Assembly: GCA_036927565.1 (NCBI GenBank)
Contig: JAYESD010000005.1
Location: 95,148,301-95,212,300 of the forward strand
Source: Tuctoria greenei
Lineage: Eukaryota > Streptophyta > Magnoliopsida > Poales > Poaceae
Length of the DNA stretch: 64,000 nucleotides
Direction: 5' to 3'
In this document: piece by piece, positions 11,102 to 22,525 of the stretch
How the letters are laid out: every line of letters starts with the position of its first letter
How positions within the stretch are numbered: the stretch's first letter is position 1
Program-made: the position numbers and the translations under genes
The notes under the pieces: generated by a model
The model's database searches: none
Seen by the model: the letters and a program-made list of their open reading frames with translations, nothing else
Told to the model about the DNA's origin: nothing

Positions 11102-13094
11102 GATGTCATCAAAGGGGAAGGGGAAGGGGAAGCCAGTGAGAGGGTTTGAGCCGGCAGGAGACCTTGCTCAGGGATTTCATTAACTTCGAGCTGATGTTCC
11201 CTGTTTCTAGCGCACGCTACACGCTCAGCTCAGGTGTGCTTTCAGCGCACAAAGGAAATTTTCTGTTTACAATCAAGTTATTTTATAAATTGCACTTGTT
11301 AATAATTATTTATTATCAATCTTTTTATTTCATGCAGTCTGACTCATAGTCATCTGAGTCCGAGTCAGAGGCTAGGGGGCCACTACAGGAGCCCAAGTCA
11401 GAGGCTAGGGGGCTGCTACAAGAGCCCGCTAGTGCTAGCCTCCCTTCGGTGTCGGCTAGCGCTAGCCTCCCTCTCGAGCCGGCTATCGCTAGCCTTCCTG
11501 TGGACTCCGGTGGTTCCGCATAGCCTTTAGGATCATAGGACGCGACGGCACCGCAGCAGAGGCGACGGACGAGGAGGACCCACTTTGTGGCTCCTCCTTC
11601 GGTTCCTTCTCAACGGATCACTAGTCCTGTTGAAGACAGGTAAAAGACTGTATATAGTATGTTAAATATTAGATGTTTTCTGTTAGTAAGTGATTTAATT
11701 TATTTTGCATATGTTGGTATGACACATCATTCACGGAGATCGAGAAACACTACAGGCAGGTTAATAGTGTCTTGGGTGCTATAGTGAAGTTGCACTACCC
11801 CAGTGTCATTGACGATTTCCCTGCCTGTCGTGGGATGACTACGCTCATGTCTCTCACCAGGTCCACGGCACGGTTCAGGGACTCATGTGGAATGGTTTTA
11901 TGGTAAGTTTAACTGTTTCATTTTTTCAACTCATTTGAATTATTAATTCATATCACTTAAATGTTTGTTTGCTTAAAGCTGAGGTACCAAGTAGAGGAAT
12001 CGAGCATGGAGGACCATGCGAGAAGCATGTTCCATTAAAATGCTCAAAAGCTCACACCAGCGGAGTTGTCGAACACCTGGATTCGGGCCGTCAACACGTA
12101 CTACATGTGGCACCCCCGGGAACAGGAGCAGCAAAGGGGTCCATTTAGGAAGGACTCCGACACATACTTGACAGAGGTAAGTTTCTAATATTGGTAAATA
12201 TTTACAATACCTATGTATGTTAATAGCACTAATGAAGAATGTAATATGTGCAAGTTAGTATTTCCTGGTTACAGCGTTAACCCGAGGCGTACTTAGCTTT
12301 CCGTCGGCACAGGGCTAGCGAAGCTTTCATTGGTAAGTCCACAAATGCTAAACAGTGTCGGGGTCTGAGGGCACGCACAACTATGGCGGCGATGGCTACT
12401 TGCATTTGGCTAAACGCATGGTAAGTACTTTTTAAATTTATTTATGTGTTCCTAATATATTTATCTCACTGACACATCTATACAGGAGCGAGAGATGGGT
12501 CAGGAGCCGACCTCGACCCAGGTTTGGAAGAGAGGTCACAAGGGAAGTGACCCATCTTAGTCAGGGCAGTGTAGTCAGGTCGCAACCGATCGACTGGTAA
12601 GTTTTCAAAATTCATCAATTTCATTATAACTAATACTATTATTGACATGCTTACAAGATTTATTTATTTTATTGGAAAAGTACGCGCAGGAGGTCATGAA
12701 GATACATGGTGCGTACTATGATTGGGAGAACACACCGATCGACACACAAGTCGCGTACGCGATCATAGGCGGGAAGGCCCATGGACGGTGAGTTGGTCAT
12801 TTGTTTCATATATTTTTCAATTTATCTTCTTCTACTTAGTGTTTTTATTCTTTTGCAGGTTTGCCTTTTTTGATGGAGTGGTCGACTCGAGGTCGGCGTG
12901 ACCTTTGAGAGGCGCTTCATCGACGCAGGCTTCGTCTGTTGGGCCCTTAAGTGGTCGTCTCTCGAAGACCCAGTTGGAGCTCGTTGCCTTGAAGGAGACC
13001 TAGACAGAGCTGGAGAGGTCGAGGGCGGAGGCAAGGGAGGAGTAGCGGAGGACGACCTTAATGATGGCTCAGATGCAAGCAGTGGTGGCGGTAA
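11102..13094 (+). pseudogene. CACTA-1 TNPA-like second gene (multi-exon, decayed)
   Basis: Second CACTA genes encode a DNA-binding helper that recognises subterminal repeats. The frame opens MSSKGKGKGKPVRGF at 11102. Separate exon-like blocks follow: an acidic Ser/Glu-rich block (11341-11640), FTEIEKHYRQVNSVLGAIVKLHYPS split over about 11730-11900, a block with AQKLTPAELSNTWI (about 11980-12176), and blocks near 12280-12420, 12487-12600 and 12680-12790. The last (12860-13094) carries TQLELVALKE and AQMQAVVA, a coiled-coil-like C-terminus. Introns are AT-rich with plausible GT/AG edges. Stops occur in several exons. Exon limits are my estimates. Confidence 0.7.
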
Positions 13095-13461
13095 GTAGTT
13101 TAAACGACCGTAGATAAATTTCATAGCATTTCAATAGCATATATCTTCTAATATTTTGCAATGGCATACTCTTGCTCGAAACAGCGGTCAGGATATCGAG
13201 ATTCTTGCGCTTCTGCGATAGGAGACCCCGAAGCTAGTAATAAACACTTTCTTTAATATTCTTGTATTCATTTCAATATTTTACATAGGGAGATAAGGAG
13301 GTACAACATAGAGTGGGAGAGAGTGAGATAGAGGTAGAACATAGGATTTCTTGTGTAGGCTGCGGCCAGGAGGTTGGAAGCTTCCATGTGCGTCCAGATC
13401 TGGCCTCCTGATCTTAGTAGGACTCAGGGGGGGTGGAGCACTAGGACAGTAGAGTCCTACT
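13095..13461 (+). other. Spacer between the TNPA-like gene and the captured fragment
   Basis: AT-rich to about 13300, then a purine-rich stretch with repeated GAGATA. I recognise no coding homology. It probably contains the left junction of the captured gene fragment. Confidence 0.4.
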
Positions 13462-14073
13462 ATGACTCAATGCAAGAATTGTGGAAGGATATTCTGGCTT
13501 TGCATCTCACATGGTGGTGGTAGACACTGTCAATTTCTAGATTGTACAAAGGGTGCCCAGGGAAGCACAAAGTTCTGCAAGGCACACGGTGGAGGAAAGC
13601 GCTGCACATTCTTAGGTTGTACCAAATGAGCTGAAGGTAGCACTTCTTTCTGCAAGGGACACGGTGGAGGAAAGCGCTATTCCTATCAGGGTGGTGGTGT
13701 ATGCCCAAAGAGTGTCCACGGTGGGACTCTGTATTGTGTTGCTCATGGTGGGGGAAAGAGGTGCTCAGTTTCAGGCTGTACCAAGAGCGCTAGAGGGAGG
13801 ACGGAGTACTGTGTACGCCATGGTGGTTGTAAAAGATGCAAGTTTGATGGTTGTGCCAAGAGTGTGCAGGGAAGCACTGATTTCTGCAAGGCACATGGAG
13901 GAGGCAAACGCAGCTCATGGGGCCAGGAGGGCTCAAGCTTTGGTATTGGTGGGCTGCCATGTTATGAGTTTGCACGCAGCAAGATTTGTCTTTGTACAGC
14001 TCATGGTGCTTTAGTTGAGGACCATTGTGTCTGTGGTGGTGGCTCGTTGCGTCCTGCTATCAAACAGTCATAA
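13462..14073 (+). pseudogene. Captured host gene fragment: C-terminal half of a WRKY19-like zinc-finger repeat protein
   Basis: One frame of 204 codons from ATG 13462 to TAA 14071-14073, broken by a single TGA at 13627-13629. It encodes about six tandem units of about 25 residues on the pattern C-x(4)-C-x(9-10)-C-x(2)-HGGGKRC; clear units are FCKAHGGGKRC, FCKGHGGGKR, YCVAHGGGKRC and YCVRHGGCKRC. The tail has CYEFARSKICLCTAHGALV. This matches the C-terminal region of the conserved plant protein family carrying WRKY19-like zinc-finger repeats, whose full members are much longer and have an N-terminal half absent here. It is no known part of a CACTA element and lies in the transposon's transcriptional direction between its second gene and its terminal exon, so I infer capture. 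It is far better preserved than the flanking transposase genes. Function of the source family is poorly defined; zinc binding is inferred from the Cys/His pattern. Confidence 0.85.
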
Positions 14074-14192
14074 ACTAGTCCACCATACAAACTTAAGTGG
14101 TTTCAGATTTATTGCAAAATAGAAACGTGTATAATGAATCTTCTATATATCATCTCTTTAGTAAACAATTTAACTCTAATGTTCTTTTGCAG

Positions 14193-14273
14193 GGTTCAGG
14201 AACGGCGGCACCTGGAGGAACGTGCCGAGAAGATCTTCTCGGCTCCGGAGGTAGTGGAGGGGCTAGCTTGTAG
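14193..14273 (+). pseudogene. Putative terminal exon of the CACTA-1 second gene
   Basis: A polypyrimidine tract and AG (14191-14192) precede an open stretch encoding a Gly/Ser-rich tail (GSGTAAPGG ... GSGGSGGASL) that ends at TAG 14271-14273. It lies just upstream of the subterminal repeats, as expected for the last exon. If so, the captured fragment sits within the transcript. The assignment rests on position, the splice-like edge and composition only. Confidence 0.5.
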
Positions 14274-14436
14274 CCCGGTAGAACATTGTGTTGTTGTTGA
14301 TGTCTTTTCAATAATTTGAGACTGTTTTTCTACTGTATTGCTGTTCTGTTTTGCTATATTGTTGTCTGTGTTGCTGTATTGCTATTCTGTGTTCTCGCCA
14401 TCGTGCGAGATAGCCAGTTTCTGTTTTAAAAAAAAA

Positions 14437-14873
14437 AAATCAAAACATAACTTACGTCGGCTATGGCCATACCGATGAAAGTTAGCCCAGGTTAACTTTC
14501 GTCGGTGTGGTGATACCGATGTAAGTTATCCCTCTACTTTTGTTGGTATGGCCATAGCCGATGTAAGTTATACCAGGTTAACTTTCATCGGTCCGATGTT
14601 ACCGACGTATGTTAGGCAAGTAACTTTCGTCGGCCTGGCCGGCTGATGTAAGTTATCCTGCCCAGCCCGCGGCCCATCCCGGTAACGTACTTACGTCGGT
14701 TACGGGATACCGACGAAAGTTGTTAACTTACGTCGGCGGCCGACATAAGTTACCTTAATCACATCCAAACTGCATTGTAGGTCGGCAACTGACGTAATTA
14801 AGGGAAAACCGATGTAAGTAAGTAACTTACGTCGGTAAAGGGGCCAACGTAATTGATCGGGATTCCTGTAGTG
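14437..14873. repeat. CACTA-1 3' subterminal repeat array and terminus
   Basis: About ten copies, in both orientations, of TAACTTACGTCGG or its complement CCGATGTAAGTTA, often paired as inverted repeats around GTATGGCCATACC. Such arrays bind the element-encoded helper protein in En/Spm. The terminus GTAGTG at 14868-14873 closes the element. The 160 bases to its left (14274-14436) are T-rich trailer with TGTTGCTGTATTGCT-like repeats and a short A run. Confidence 0.9.
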
Positions 14874-15021
14874 TTGCCGGAGCTACCCGAAACATGTCGG
14901 ACCTATTGTCGGACCTTGCCGGAGCTCGGACCTAGAGTCAGACCTCGTTGAAAAAGGGTGTTTTGGCAATATTCAAAACTTTTATCAAAATAGCCAATGT
15001 ATTCAGCACACATAGGTCTCA
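14874..15021 (-). repeat. Copia-1-family LTR fragment
   Basis: It carries CCTAGAGTCAGACCT, the AAAAGGTGTTTT-like block and TTCAGCACACATAGGTCTCA, the last 150 bases of the Copia-1-type LTR. CACTA-1 inserted into this LTR, so its other part should lie left of the window. Confidence 0.88.
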
Positions 15022-16287
15022 AATTCTCCCATGCCAATTAATTAGAGCGAAGCAAAAAGGTGAAAATTTCCTTCCAGACTCTCTTTAATATGTCCAAAGC
15101 GAAAAGGATGGTCAAAAAAGACTAGTAAACACCGACCTTGGGTTTCCATTAATTTGACACAAGCATGCAAATTTGCAAACAAAACATTTAAAATAGGATC
15201 AAAATCTTCAAGGACACTTGCCTTGCTCTTTAGAATGGTTGGGATCCAAAACTTCGAAGTTCTGGTGTTGGAGGTCATCGACAGCACCCTCTAGAGCAGT
15301 ACCTTCTATTCTACGCAAAAAACATACATAACATACATTACAATCAATAAATGCTCATATATTATTTAATATGCCATCATATGCATGATTGATGCAATTA
15401 TGTGATAATGCATGTTATCAAGTTGTTATCATTGCTTACTAACTAGTTACAATTAAGTATTACATCTTAGAACAAGTTTCAAGTTAATTTGGACAAAATT
15501 AAGAAAGTTTCAGGGAATTTCAGAACTAAGAGACCGGATTAGTCAGTACTCTAGCCGGACATGTCCGTTCTAGAATAGAAAGGAAATCGAACTAGTCCGC
15601 ACAGGGACAGGACAAGTCGGTTATGGCTAGGGTTTTGGCAAAATTACAACTAGAGCATGGTTAAAGTTTATATGGATCCATAGTTTGCATGGTAAAAGAT
15701 GCATCAAAGATATTTACCATGAATCCTAGGGTTGAAGTGTTTAGGATTTGATGGAGTTTGATAATTTGACATCTAGATCCAAAGAAGGTGAAGAACATGG
15801 TGGAGGGAAACGTTGATGATAAAGTGTTGATGACGATCACAGCAGCGACAACGATCTTGGTCGATCCTCTTTCTCTTCCCCCTGCGGTGGAGGCTTCTTG
15901 ATGGCAGATCTCACGAATTAGGGTTGAGGGTTTCTTGTAATGTGACAAAGGGATGAAAGGGTGGGTGTTGGGGTGTTTATATAGGGTGGAGGTGGTAGGG
16001 TTTGGGTGGAATTCGTGTATAAGGCAGTGGAAGCCGTGTTGGGGTCCCACCTAGGCTCCACAGGGGTTGGGCATGATGTTCTTGGGCCCAATTAAGGTAA
16101 TTACCCAAAAGCCCGTCAGGGAGGAAAAAAAAAATTCGAGTTAGGCAAATCAGACTAGTTTGCTTAGGAGCTGGAGAAGTCCGATATTGAACAGAAAGTT
16201 GAATGGGCAAGTACGGTGGTGGTCCAGACAAGTCCGATTGGGTACAGAGACTAAAAAGGCCATGTCCGGTGCAGATTCAGAAAAGCA
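15022..16287 (-). repeat. Gypsy-B LTR fragment (left copy)
   Basis: Alignable by eye along its length with 50785-52045, including CCAATTAATTAGAG, a CATGGTGGAGGGAAAC block and CACAGGGGTTGGG. It also carries scattered CCGGACTAGTCCG-type palindromes. It lacks the first 190 and last 285 bases of the full LTR. The left end is cut by the Copia-1-family LTR. The right end stops at the Gypsy-A integrase, inside its C-terminal coding region. Short open frames here have no homology and are not genes. Confidence 0.85.
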
Positions 16288-18010
16288 CTATCGAATCACC
16301 TTGTTTCTTGTGACTCTCTCCTTGGTTTCCAAAATCTTGACAGGTTGCTCGGCATAAGTCAAACATGCTTCTAACTCCAATTCTTTCATTAGTACTTGTT
16401 CTTCCGGTACCCGTAAGCACCTCTTGAGCTGAGAAACATGAAACACATCATGATTAGAAAGATATGCTAGCATCTCCAACTCATGTACCACTTCTCCACG
16501 TTTGCCCAAAATCTTGAATGGTCCCATATAGCGAGGTGTCAACTTGCCCTTGATGTTAAACCACTTATTACCTCGCACGGGTGACACTTTGAGGTATACG
16601 AAGTATCCCACTTCAAAATATAGGTTTCTTCGCCTATTATTTGCGTAACCTTTTTCTCTTGACTGAGGAGCCCTCAGATTCTTGCGGATCATCTGAACTT
16701 GCTTTTCGGCATCTTGTATTACATCAGGTCCAAATACTTGAGTTTCTCCTGTCTCATTCATAAAATAGGGTGTTGTACACCTCCTCCCATACAATGCTTC
16801 ATATGCTAACATCTTCAAGCTTGCTTGGTAACTGTTGTTGTAGGAGAATTTGGCATACGGTAGACTATTGTCCCAACTCCCTCCATACTTTAGCGCACAA
16901 GCTCTTAGCATGCGTCTGATATCTGATTGGTTCTCTTGGTCTATCCACCTGTTTGAGGGTGATACGCGGAACTAAAATTCAATTGAGTTCCCATAGTCTC
17001 GTGCAACTTTTGCCAGAACCTTGAGGTAAACTGAGAACCTCCATTGGACACTATTTTCTTTGCTACTCCATGTAAGCACACTATTCTTCCCATATACAAT
17101 TCCGCCAACATTGCTCCACTATAGGTAGTCTTAACAAGAATGAAATGCGCTGATTGCGTCAACCGATCCACAATAACCCATATTCAATCATAACCCGCCG
17201 AAGCGCGAGGTAATCAAACTATGAAATCCATACCAACTTCTCCGCACTTCCAATTTGGAATCTTCAATGGCTGCAATAATCTAGCTGGCCTTTGCTGTTC
17301 AGCCTTGACCCGTTGGCACACATCACATAATGCAACATATTCAACTATGTCCCTTTTCATGCCATCTCACCAATAACATGTCTTGAAGTCCTTTTACATC
17401 TTTGTACAACCGGGATGGATGGAGTATAAAGAGTCATGTGCCTCCTTTAATATTATCTCCAAGAGATGCTTCACATTAGGCACAACAATCTATTTCCCAA
17501 GCCATAGAGTACCATGGTCATCTTCATCAAATCTGAATTATCTCCCTTCTTGGGTCCTTTCCTCGATTTGTTGGATTTCCTCATCCTTTGTTTGACCTTC
17601 TCGAATTTCCTGTTCCAAATTCGAATTTGACTCCATTACTCCAATCTCATTCACAAATCCAATATTCAACCGTTCAAACACCTTGCATAGCTCGGACGGC
17701 AATTTCCCGAACCGTGAGTTTGTGGCTTACTCCTTTCCGACTCAAAGCATCAGTCACTACATTAGCCTTCCCTGGGTGATAATTGATTCCCACATCATAA
17801 TCCTTGATGAGCTCCAACCAACTTTGTTGCCTCAAATTCAAATCCGTTTGTGTGAAAATGTACTTGAGACTCTTCTAATCTGTATGAATTTTACACATGT
17901 GACCAAGAATGTAGTGCCTCCATATCTTCAAGGCATGCACCACAGCTGCATGTTCGAGATCATGCGTAGGGAAATTCTGCTCATGTTTCTTCAATTGCCT
18001 CGATGAATAG
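16288..18010 (-). pseudogene. Gypsy-A RNase H C-terminal part and integrase
   Basis: It starts with SSRQLKKHEQNFPTHDLEH (RNase H, continuing from 19559), then HPGKANVVTDALSRK, a decayed zinc-finger region, and the integrase core: DRLTQSAHFILVKTTY and VSNGGSQFTSRFWQKL. The family has VSDRGSQFTS, so a catalytic Asp is replaced by Asn. YHPQTGG is followed by a frameshift. The last open part (16911-16288) has KYGGSWDNSLPYAKFSYNN, GPFKILGKRGEVVHELEM and HDVFHVSQLKRCLRVPEE. It ends KERVTRNKVIR and a stop, where homology to the family also ends, so the chromodomain-bearing tail is lost. Confidence 0.92.
18006..18010. repeat. Target-site duplication AATAG, left copy (solo LTR)
   Basis: AATAG precedes the TG of the solo LTR. 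CATAG at 19559-19563 is the partner with one mismatch. Joining the flanks restores the RNase H frame through IVAYSSRQL. Confidence 0.75.
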
Positions 18011-19558
18011 TGTAGTATCAAAGAGCACGTGTACAGCTACCAGAGGGGGGTGAATGGTAGATTACAAATTTTCAGCGGAAGCAACAAAACACCCCTCAGC
18101 AGAAAACTGATCTGTTAAAGAAACCGTGTGTGCGACTAATCTAAACGTGTTCAACTATTACAAAATAGTATAGATTGTAGAGAATCAAGTCACGAAGACG
18201 TCACAATAAGAATCATGAAATTCCGTCGAGAGAAACTCAAGTTACGATCGAAAGATCGAACAAAGATCAATCTGTCCTACATGAGAAAAATAGTTTTGGA
18301 ATACTGCAAAGAAACTCATGTAGATCAGAAACCACAAATCCAATGACCGTGAAATTTTCACAGATGATAGAAAATCATGTTGTGAAGACAACCCGAAAAG
18401 AATCACGTCAATCGGATCTGTAAAACTCGAATGATGATAAAACCACCGAAGCAAGGTAGTGCGATGCAGAAACAAGTCAGACGAACAAGGCACAAAAGTT
18501 CCTTCAAACTACGAATTTTATTGATCAAAACACAAGAGAAACAGCCCCAAAGTCATGCACCACGAGATCTGGCCTCCCTTGCTTATATAACCAGCCCTTA
18601 GGCCAACCCAAACCTAACTAGGACTCTAATCCTACTCAATTCACGAATCGAAACTTTCCATAACTGCTCAAGACTCTTCTATACGCAGGTATAAGCAATC
18701 TTAAGACTTCCAAACAACGTATCCCACATTCCTAAAACAACTCAAATTCGTGACCCACATGAAATCCTATCATAACCAACTCAAATATTTCCATATTTGA
18801 GTAAAACACGACTCAGCCGGAGCCTGAGTCCATAACCTAGTCGGTTGGACCTTTCCGACCAACTTTTTACGTAGACATCTCTTCATCACACCTCAGAACC
18901 ATGTATCCACATCCATGCACTCCTTGCACACGTGCAAACATCTTCCAACACGTCCACGATACCTTCATATGCGATATTCTTGATCCAAACATGCTCCATG
19001 ACCCCCCGATCAACTCAACCACAATTCCTCCCGAACTTGGTTGTTGAACCTCATCTCCTCCCTAAGACTAGTTCAATGGATCCCGTCACCAGCCATGTCT
19101 TGAACTCAAGCAACACCTGCACATGAATAAGCAACCAATACTTCCGAGCACAAGTCCTTGACTTGACTCTCGTTAGTCCCAAAACAACAACACCTTACGT
19201 GAGCACCTCACATAAGCATGTTGCAAACCATAGCAAAAAGATATCAATCATAACCACCAACACACCAAAAACATAGTAAAAGAATACTAAGAAAACTTTC
19301 CATAATCCAAAAAACAAGTTTGAAATATTGCAAGTTAAATGCAGAACCAATCCAATCAAGCTCCGAACCTTGCCAAAGCTAACCAGACCTTGAACCGGAG
19401 CTTACCAAAGCTAGCAGGACATAGCGCCGGAACTTACCAAAGCTAGTCGAACCTAGCGTCAGACCTTGCAGGAGTTTGGACCTAAAGTCAGACCTTGTTA
19501 AAAAGGTGTTTTGGTAGTATTCAAAACTTTTATCGTCAAAGCTAATGTATTTAGCACA
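18011..19558 (-). repeat. Solo LTR of the Copia-1 family
   Basis: It begins TGTAGTATCA and shares with the Copia-1 LTRs the blocks GGGGGGTGAATGGTAGA, CTGGCCTCCCTTGCTTATAT and CGAACTTGGTTGTTG. It ends TTTAGCACA, about 13 bases short of the end seen in the other copies. No internal region is present, so it is a product of LTR-LTR recombination. It interrupts Gypsy-A RNase H. Confidence 0.88.
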
Positions 19559-20692
19559 CATAGGCTACTATTTGACCTTTTTGCATGAGCACACATCCCA
19601 GTCCTTGTCTTGATGCATCATAATAAATATCGAAACTTTTGCTCACATCTAGCAATACCAACACAAGTGTTGTTGTTAACCTCTTCTTTAACTCCTCAAA
19701 GCTGTTTTGACAAGCTTGAGTCCATTGGAATGCTTTTCCCTTCATCAATAATTTTGTCATGGGCTTGGCTATTTTGGAGAAATCCTGGATGAACCGACGG
19801 TAATATCCAACCATTCCAAGAAAGCTCCTAATTTTCTTCACATTTTGCGATGGCTCCCATTTTAGCACATCTCTCACTTTCCATGCATCAACCGATACTC
19901 CTTCGGAGATGATAAGTCCCAAAAATGACACCTCCCTTAATCAAAACTGGCACTTCTGAATTTGGCATATAATTGGTGTTCCCTCAATTTCTGCAATGTG
20001 AGCCTCAAATGCTCCTCATGTTCCTCCTCACTTCTCAAGTAGATCATAATGTCATCATGAACACCACAATGAACTTATCCAAGTACACCATGAAGACCTT
20101 ATTCATGAGGTACATAAAGTATGCTGGTGCGTTGGTCAATCCAGAAGACACAATAGTATACTCATAGGATCCATACCGTGTCCGAAAAGCTATTTTGGGT
20201 ATATCCGACGGTCTAATATTCATTTAAAATATCCTAACCTCAAGTTGATCTTGGAGAAAACACAGGCACCCTTCATTTGATCAAACAATTCCTCTATAGG
20301 GGGTAACGTGTACTTGTTCTTAATCGTCAGCTCGTTGAGAGCTCGGTAATCCACACACATCCTTTGGGATCCATCCTTGTAGTCTACGAAAAGCACTGGC
20401 GCTTCCCGAGGTGAAGAGCCTGGGCGAATGAAACCCTTATCCAGCTGCTCTTGAATCTGCATCTTGAGCTCCGCTAACTCCATAGGAGGCATCGAATATG
20501 GCCTCTTAGCTATAGGTGCAGTTCTAGGTATTAATTCAATAACAAACTCTATGTCACGATCAGGTGGCATAACTGGCAACTCATTCAAAAACACATCTGT
20601 ATACTCGCAGGCCACTGGAATCTTCTCTATTGCTGCACCGTCCATTTGATTTAGCTCCACTTGCTTTGTTGTGTGTTGAGATGCTTCAAATT
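19559..20692 (-). pseudogene. Gypsy-A reverse transcriptase and RNase H N-terminal part
   Basis: From high coordinate: CEYTDVFLNELPVMPPDRDI, ELAELKMQIQEQLDKGFIRP, RMCVDYRALNELTIKNKYTL and VFSKINLRLGYFK. The family has FSKIDLR, so a catalytic Asp is Asn here. A stop follows, then homology through YGSYEYTIVSSGLTNAPAYF. A one-base deletion destroys the second catalytic box near 20050-20060 (read as VVFMMTL instead of VVFIDD). RNase H begins in 19931-19559 with SFLGMVGYYRRFIQDFSKIA and FDIYYDASRQGLGCVLMQK, broken by the solo LTR. Confidence 0.92.
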
Positions 20693-22246
20693 CTATGTTA
20701 CCCCTTCCTCATTTGTCAACTTCACCATATTTGTAGCACATTGAATTATCCCTCTATGCTTCCTTAACCAGTCCATATCAAGTATTATGTCCAGTTCTTG
20801 CAAATCCAAAACAATAACGTTGGCGAAGAAGTCTACCCCCCTTATTCTAAGGCTTACTTTTGGACATACTATATTCGTCCTCATCTCTCCTCTAGGATAT
20901 TTAACCAACAAGGTATACTTCATATGAGATATGGGCAAACTATACTTGGAAATATACTTTGATGCAATGAATGAATGTGATGCTCCAGAATCAAATAACA
21001 TAGTCGCCTGTTTGGAGTTTGCGAGAAACATACCAATCACCACGTCATCCGCTTGTTGCGCTTCCTCAAAAGATACATGGTTCACCTTGCCACGAACAAA
21101 ATTCTGTGAACCACAGTTGCCTTGTGCCGCTCCTCCATTTGGTATTGGGTTCTGCCTTGAAGCATTGTTCCCTTGACCAGGGCCTAACTTAGGACGTTGA
21201 GATGCAAAGTGTCGCACCTAACCACAAGTATAGCACGACCTTGTTGCACCAGAATTGTTAGGGCGAGCTTGGTTTTGAGCATTGGTAGGAAAAGAAGTGT
21301 GAGGCGCTTGAGGCATTGGAGGACGAAGTGCCTGCATAGCGAGGCGTTGCAGCATTGGCTGAGCTGGGCGCGGTGGAATAGCAGCACGATATGCAGGAGC
21401 AGAGGGGTTGTAATATGATGCATTTGGTGGTGCAAAGCAGGGGCGAACATTGTTTCCTTGTGGCTGTCCTTGATATGGCGCCTTCCTCTTATTATCTTGC
21501 TCCATCTCGCGAACCTTGTTCTCAACCAAAATAGCTTTGTCCACAAGCTTCTGGAAATTTTCATAGTCACAGTTGAGCAATTTGACATAATCTAATTATT
21601 TAGGCTCCTCATGAACAGATATTGCTTGCAGTTGTCCTGGTTGACATCCTTTCGAGCATACTTTGAGTGTTGAGTGAATTTATTGAGATACTCACTCACA
21701 CTCTATCTTCCTTGCCTTAAGTTCTCAAATTCCTGCCGCTTCAAAATCATAACTCGCTTAGGAACAAAATGAGGAAGAGAAGCTCTCCTTGAATTCATCC
21801 CAAGTGATGCTCTCTTGATTAGCATGGGCATTGTAAAGCGAGTCCAACCAATCCGCAGCTGCTCCAACTAGCTGATGGAAAGCACAAGGAACCTTCTCCA
21901 TGTCATTGCATTAGACAATAGTGAGCTTCTTCTCCACAGATTTCAGCCAATCATCAACTTCCATAGGATCATTGGCTTGAGCAAAAGTAGGTGGCCTAGT
22001 CCTCATAAACTCTCCCAATCTGTTATGAGGCAGTGGGGGTGGTGGTGGTGGACGCATGTGGGGCTGATTCTCGTTATTGGCTTGCAGCTCTCCCAAAATT
22101 TGCATCACAGTGTGCATAAGCTGATTCTGAAAAGCCAACAACTACTCAAAGTTGCTACCCTCAGGTCCAAGTCCATTGTTGTTCTGAGGTGCTCGATTGT
22201 TCTCCTCATCCTCATTGGCATTCCTTTGGTTGCGAGTCCTCGGCAT
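20693..22246 (-). pseudogene. Gypsy-A gag and protease
   Basis: The ATG at 22246-22244 opens MPRTRNQRNANEDEENN; a stop follows about 35 codons later. Gag blocks are PPTFAQANDPMEVDDWL, MEKVPCAFHQLVGAAADWL and ESITWDEFKESF. Several stops and frameshifts lie between 21590 and 21800. Then an open stretch carries ENKVREMEQDNKRKAPY, a Pro-rich region and a zinc knuckle CYTCG-stop-VRHF with a stop in place of the expected Lys. The protease follows with the intact site LFDSGASHSFIASKYI and LDLQELDIILDMDWL. Confidence 0.9.
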
Positions 22247-22507
22247 GTGAAGAAAGAGCAAGATATGGAAGAATTTAGAAAACATCCCCAACTATATGCA
22301 TCAAAGGATATGAAACTGAGCAACTACCTATATAAGCCTATATGGATGTGGCAAGTGCTAAAGCATCCCACAATCCTCTACTAAGCACATAAACACACAA
22401 GCAAGCATTACATAGCAATCAACACACCAAATAAAACTTCAACTGTTCTTGAGTGTTCTTATGTGCTCTGAAGTGTTGATTCTATTTAGACTGCGTCCTA
22501 CAGTCAA

Positions 22508-22525
22508 CCTGTGGCTCTGATACCA
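22508..22525 (-). other. Gypsy-A primer-binding site (tRNA-iMet)
   Basis: The minus strand reads TGGTATCAGAGCCACAGG, three bases inside the LTR start at 22529. The leader between it and the gag ATG (22247-22507) holds nothing else I recognise. Confidence 0.9.

Larger units (their letters stand above)
1..14873 (+). mobile_element. CACTA-1: 5'-truncated (by window) CACTA/En-Spm DNA transposon
   Basis: The right end is a CACTA terminus: the last 15 bases (14859-14873) read on the minus strand as CACTACAGGAATCCC, and many copies of an ACTTACGTCGG-type subterminal motif precede it. Inside, in the same orientation, lie a TNP2-like transposase and a TNPA-like gene, the usual gene pair of this superfamily, plus a captured plant gene fragment. 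The left terminus lies before the window. Copia-1 (1711-10427) was inserted later into the TNP2 gene. The three bases after the terminus (TTG, 14874-14876) should be one copy of the 3-bp target duplication; the partner is outside the window. Both transposase genes have many stops, so the copy cannot be autonomous. Confidence 0.9.
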
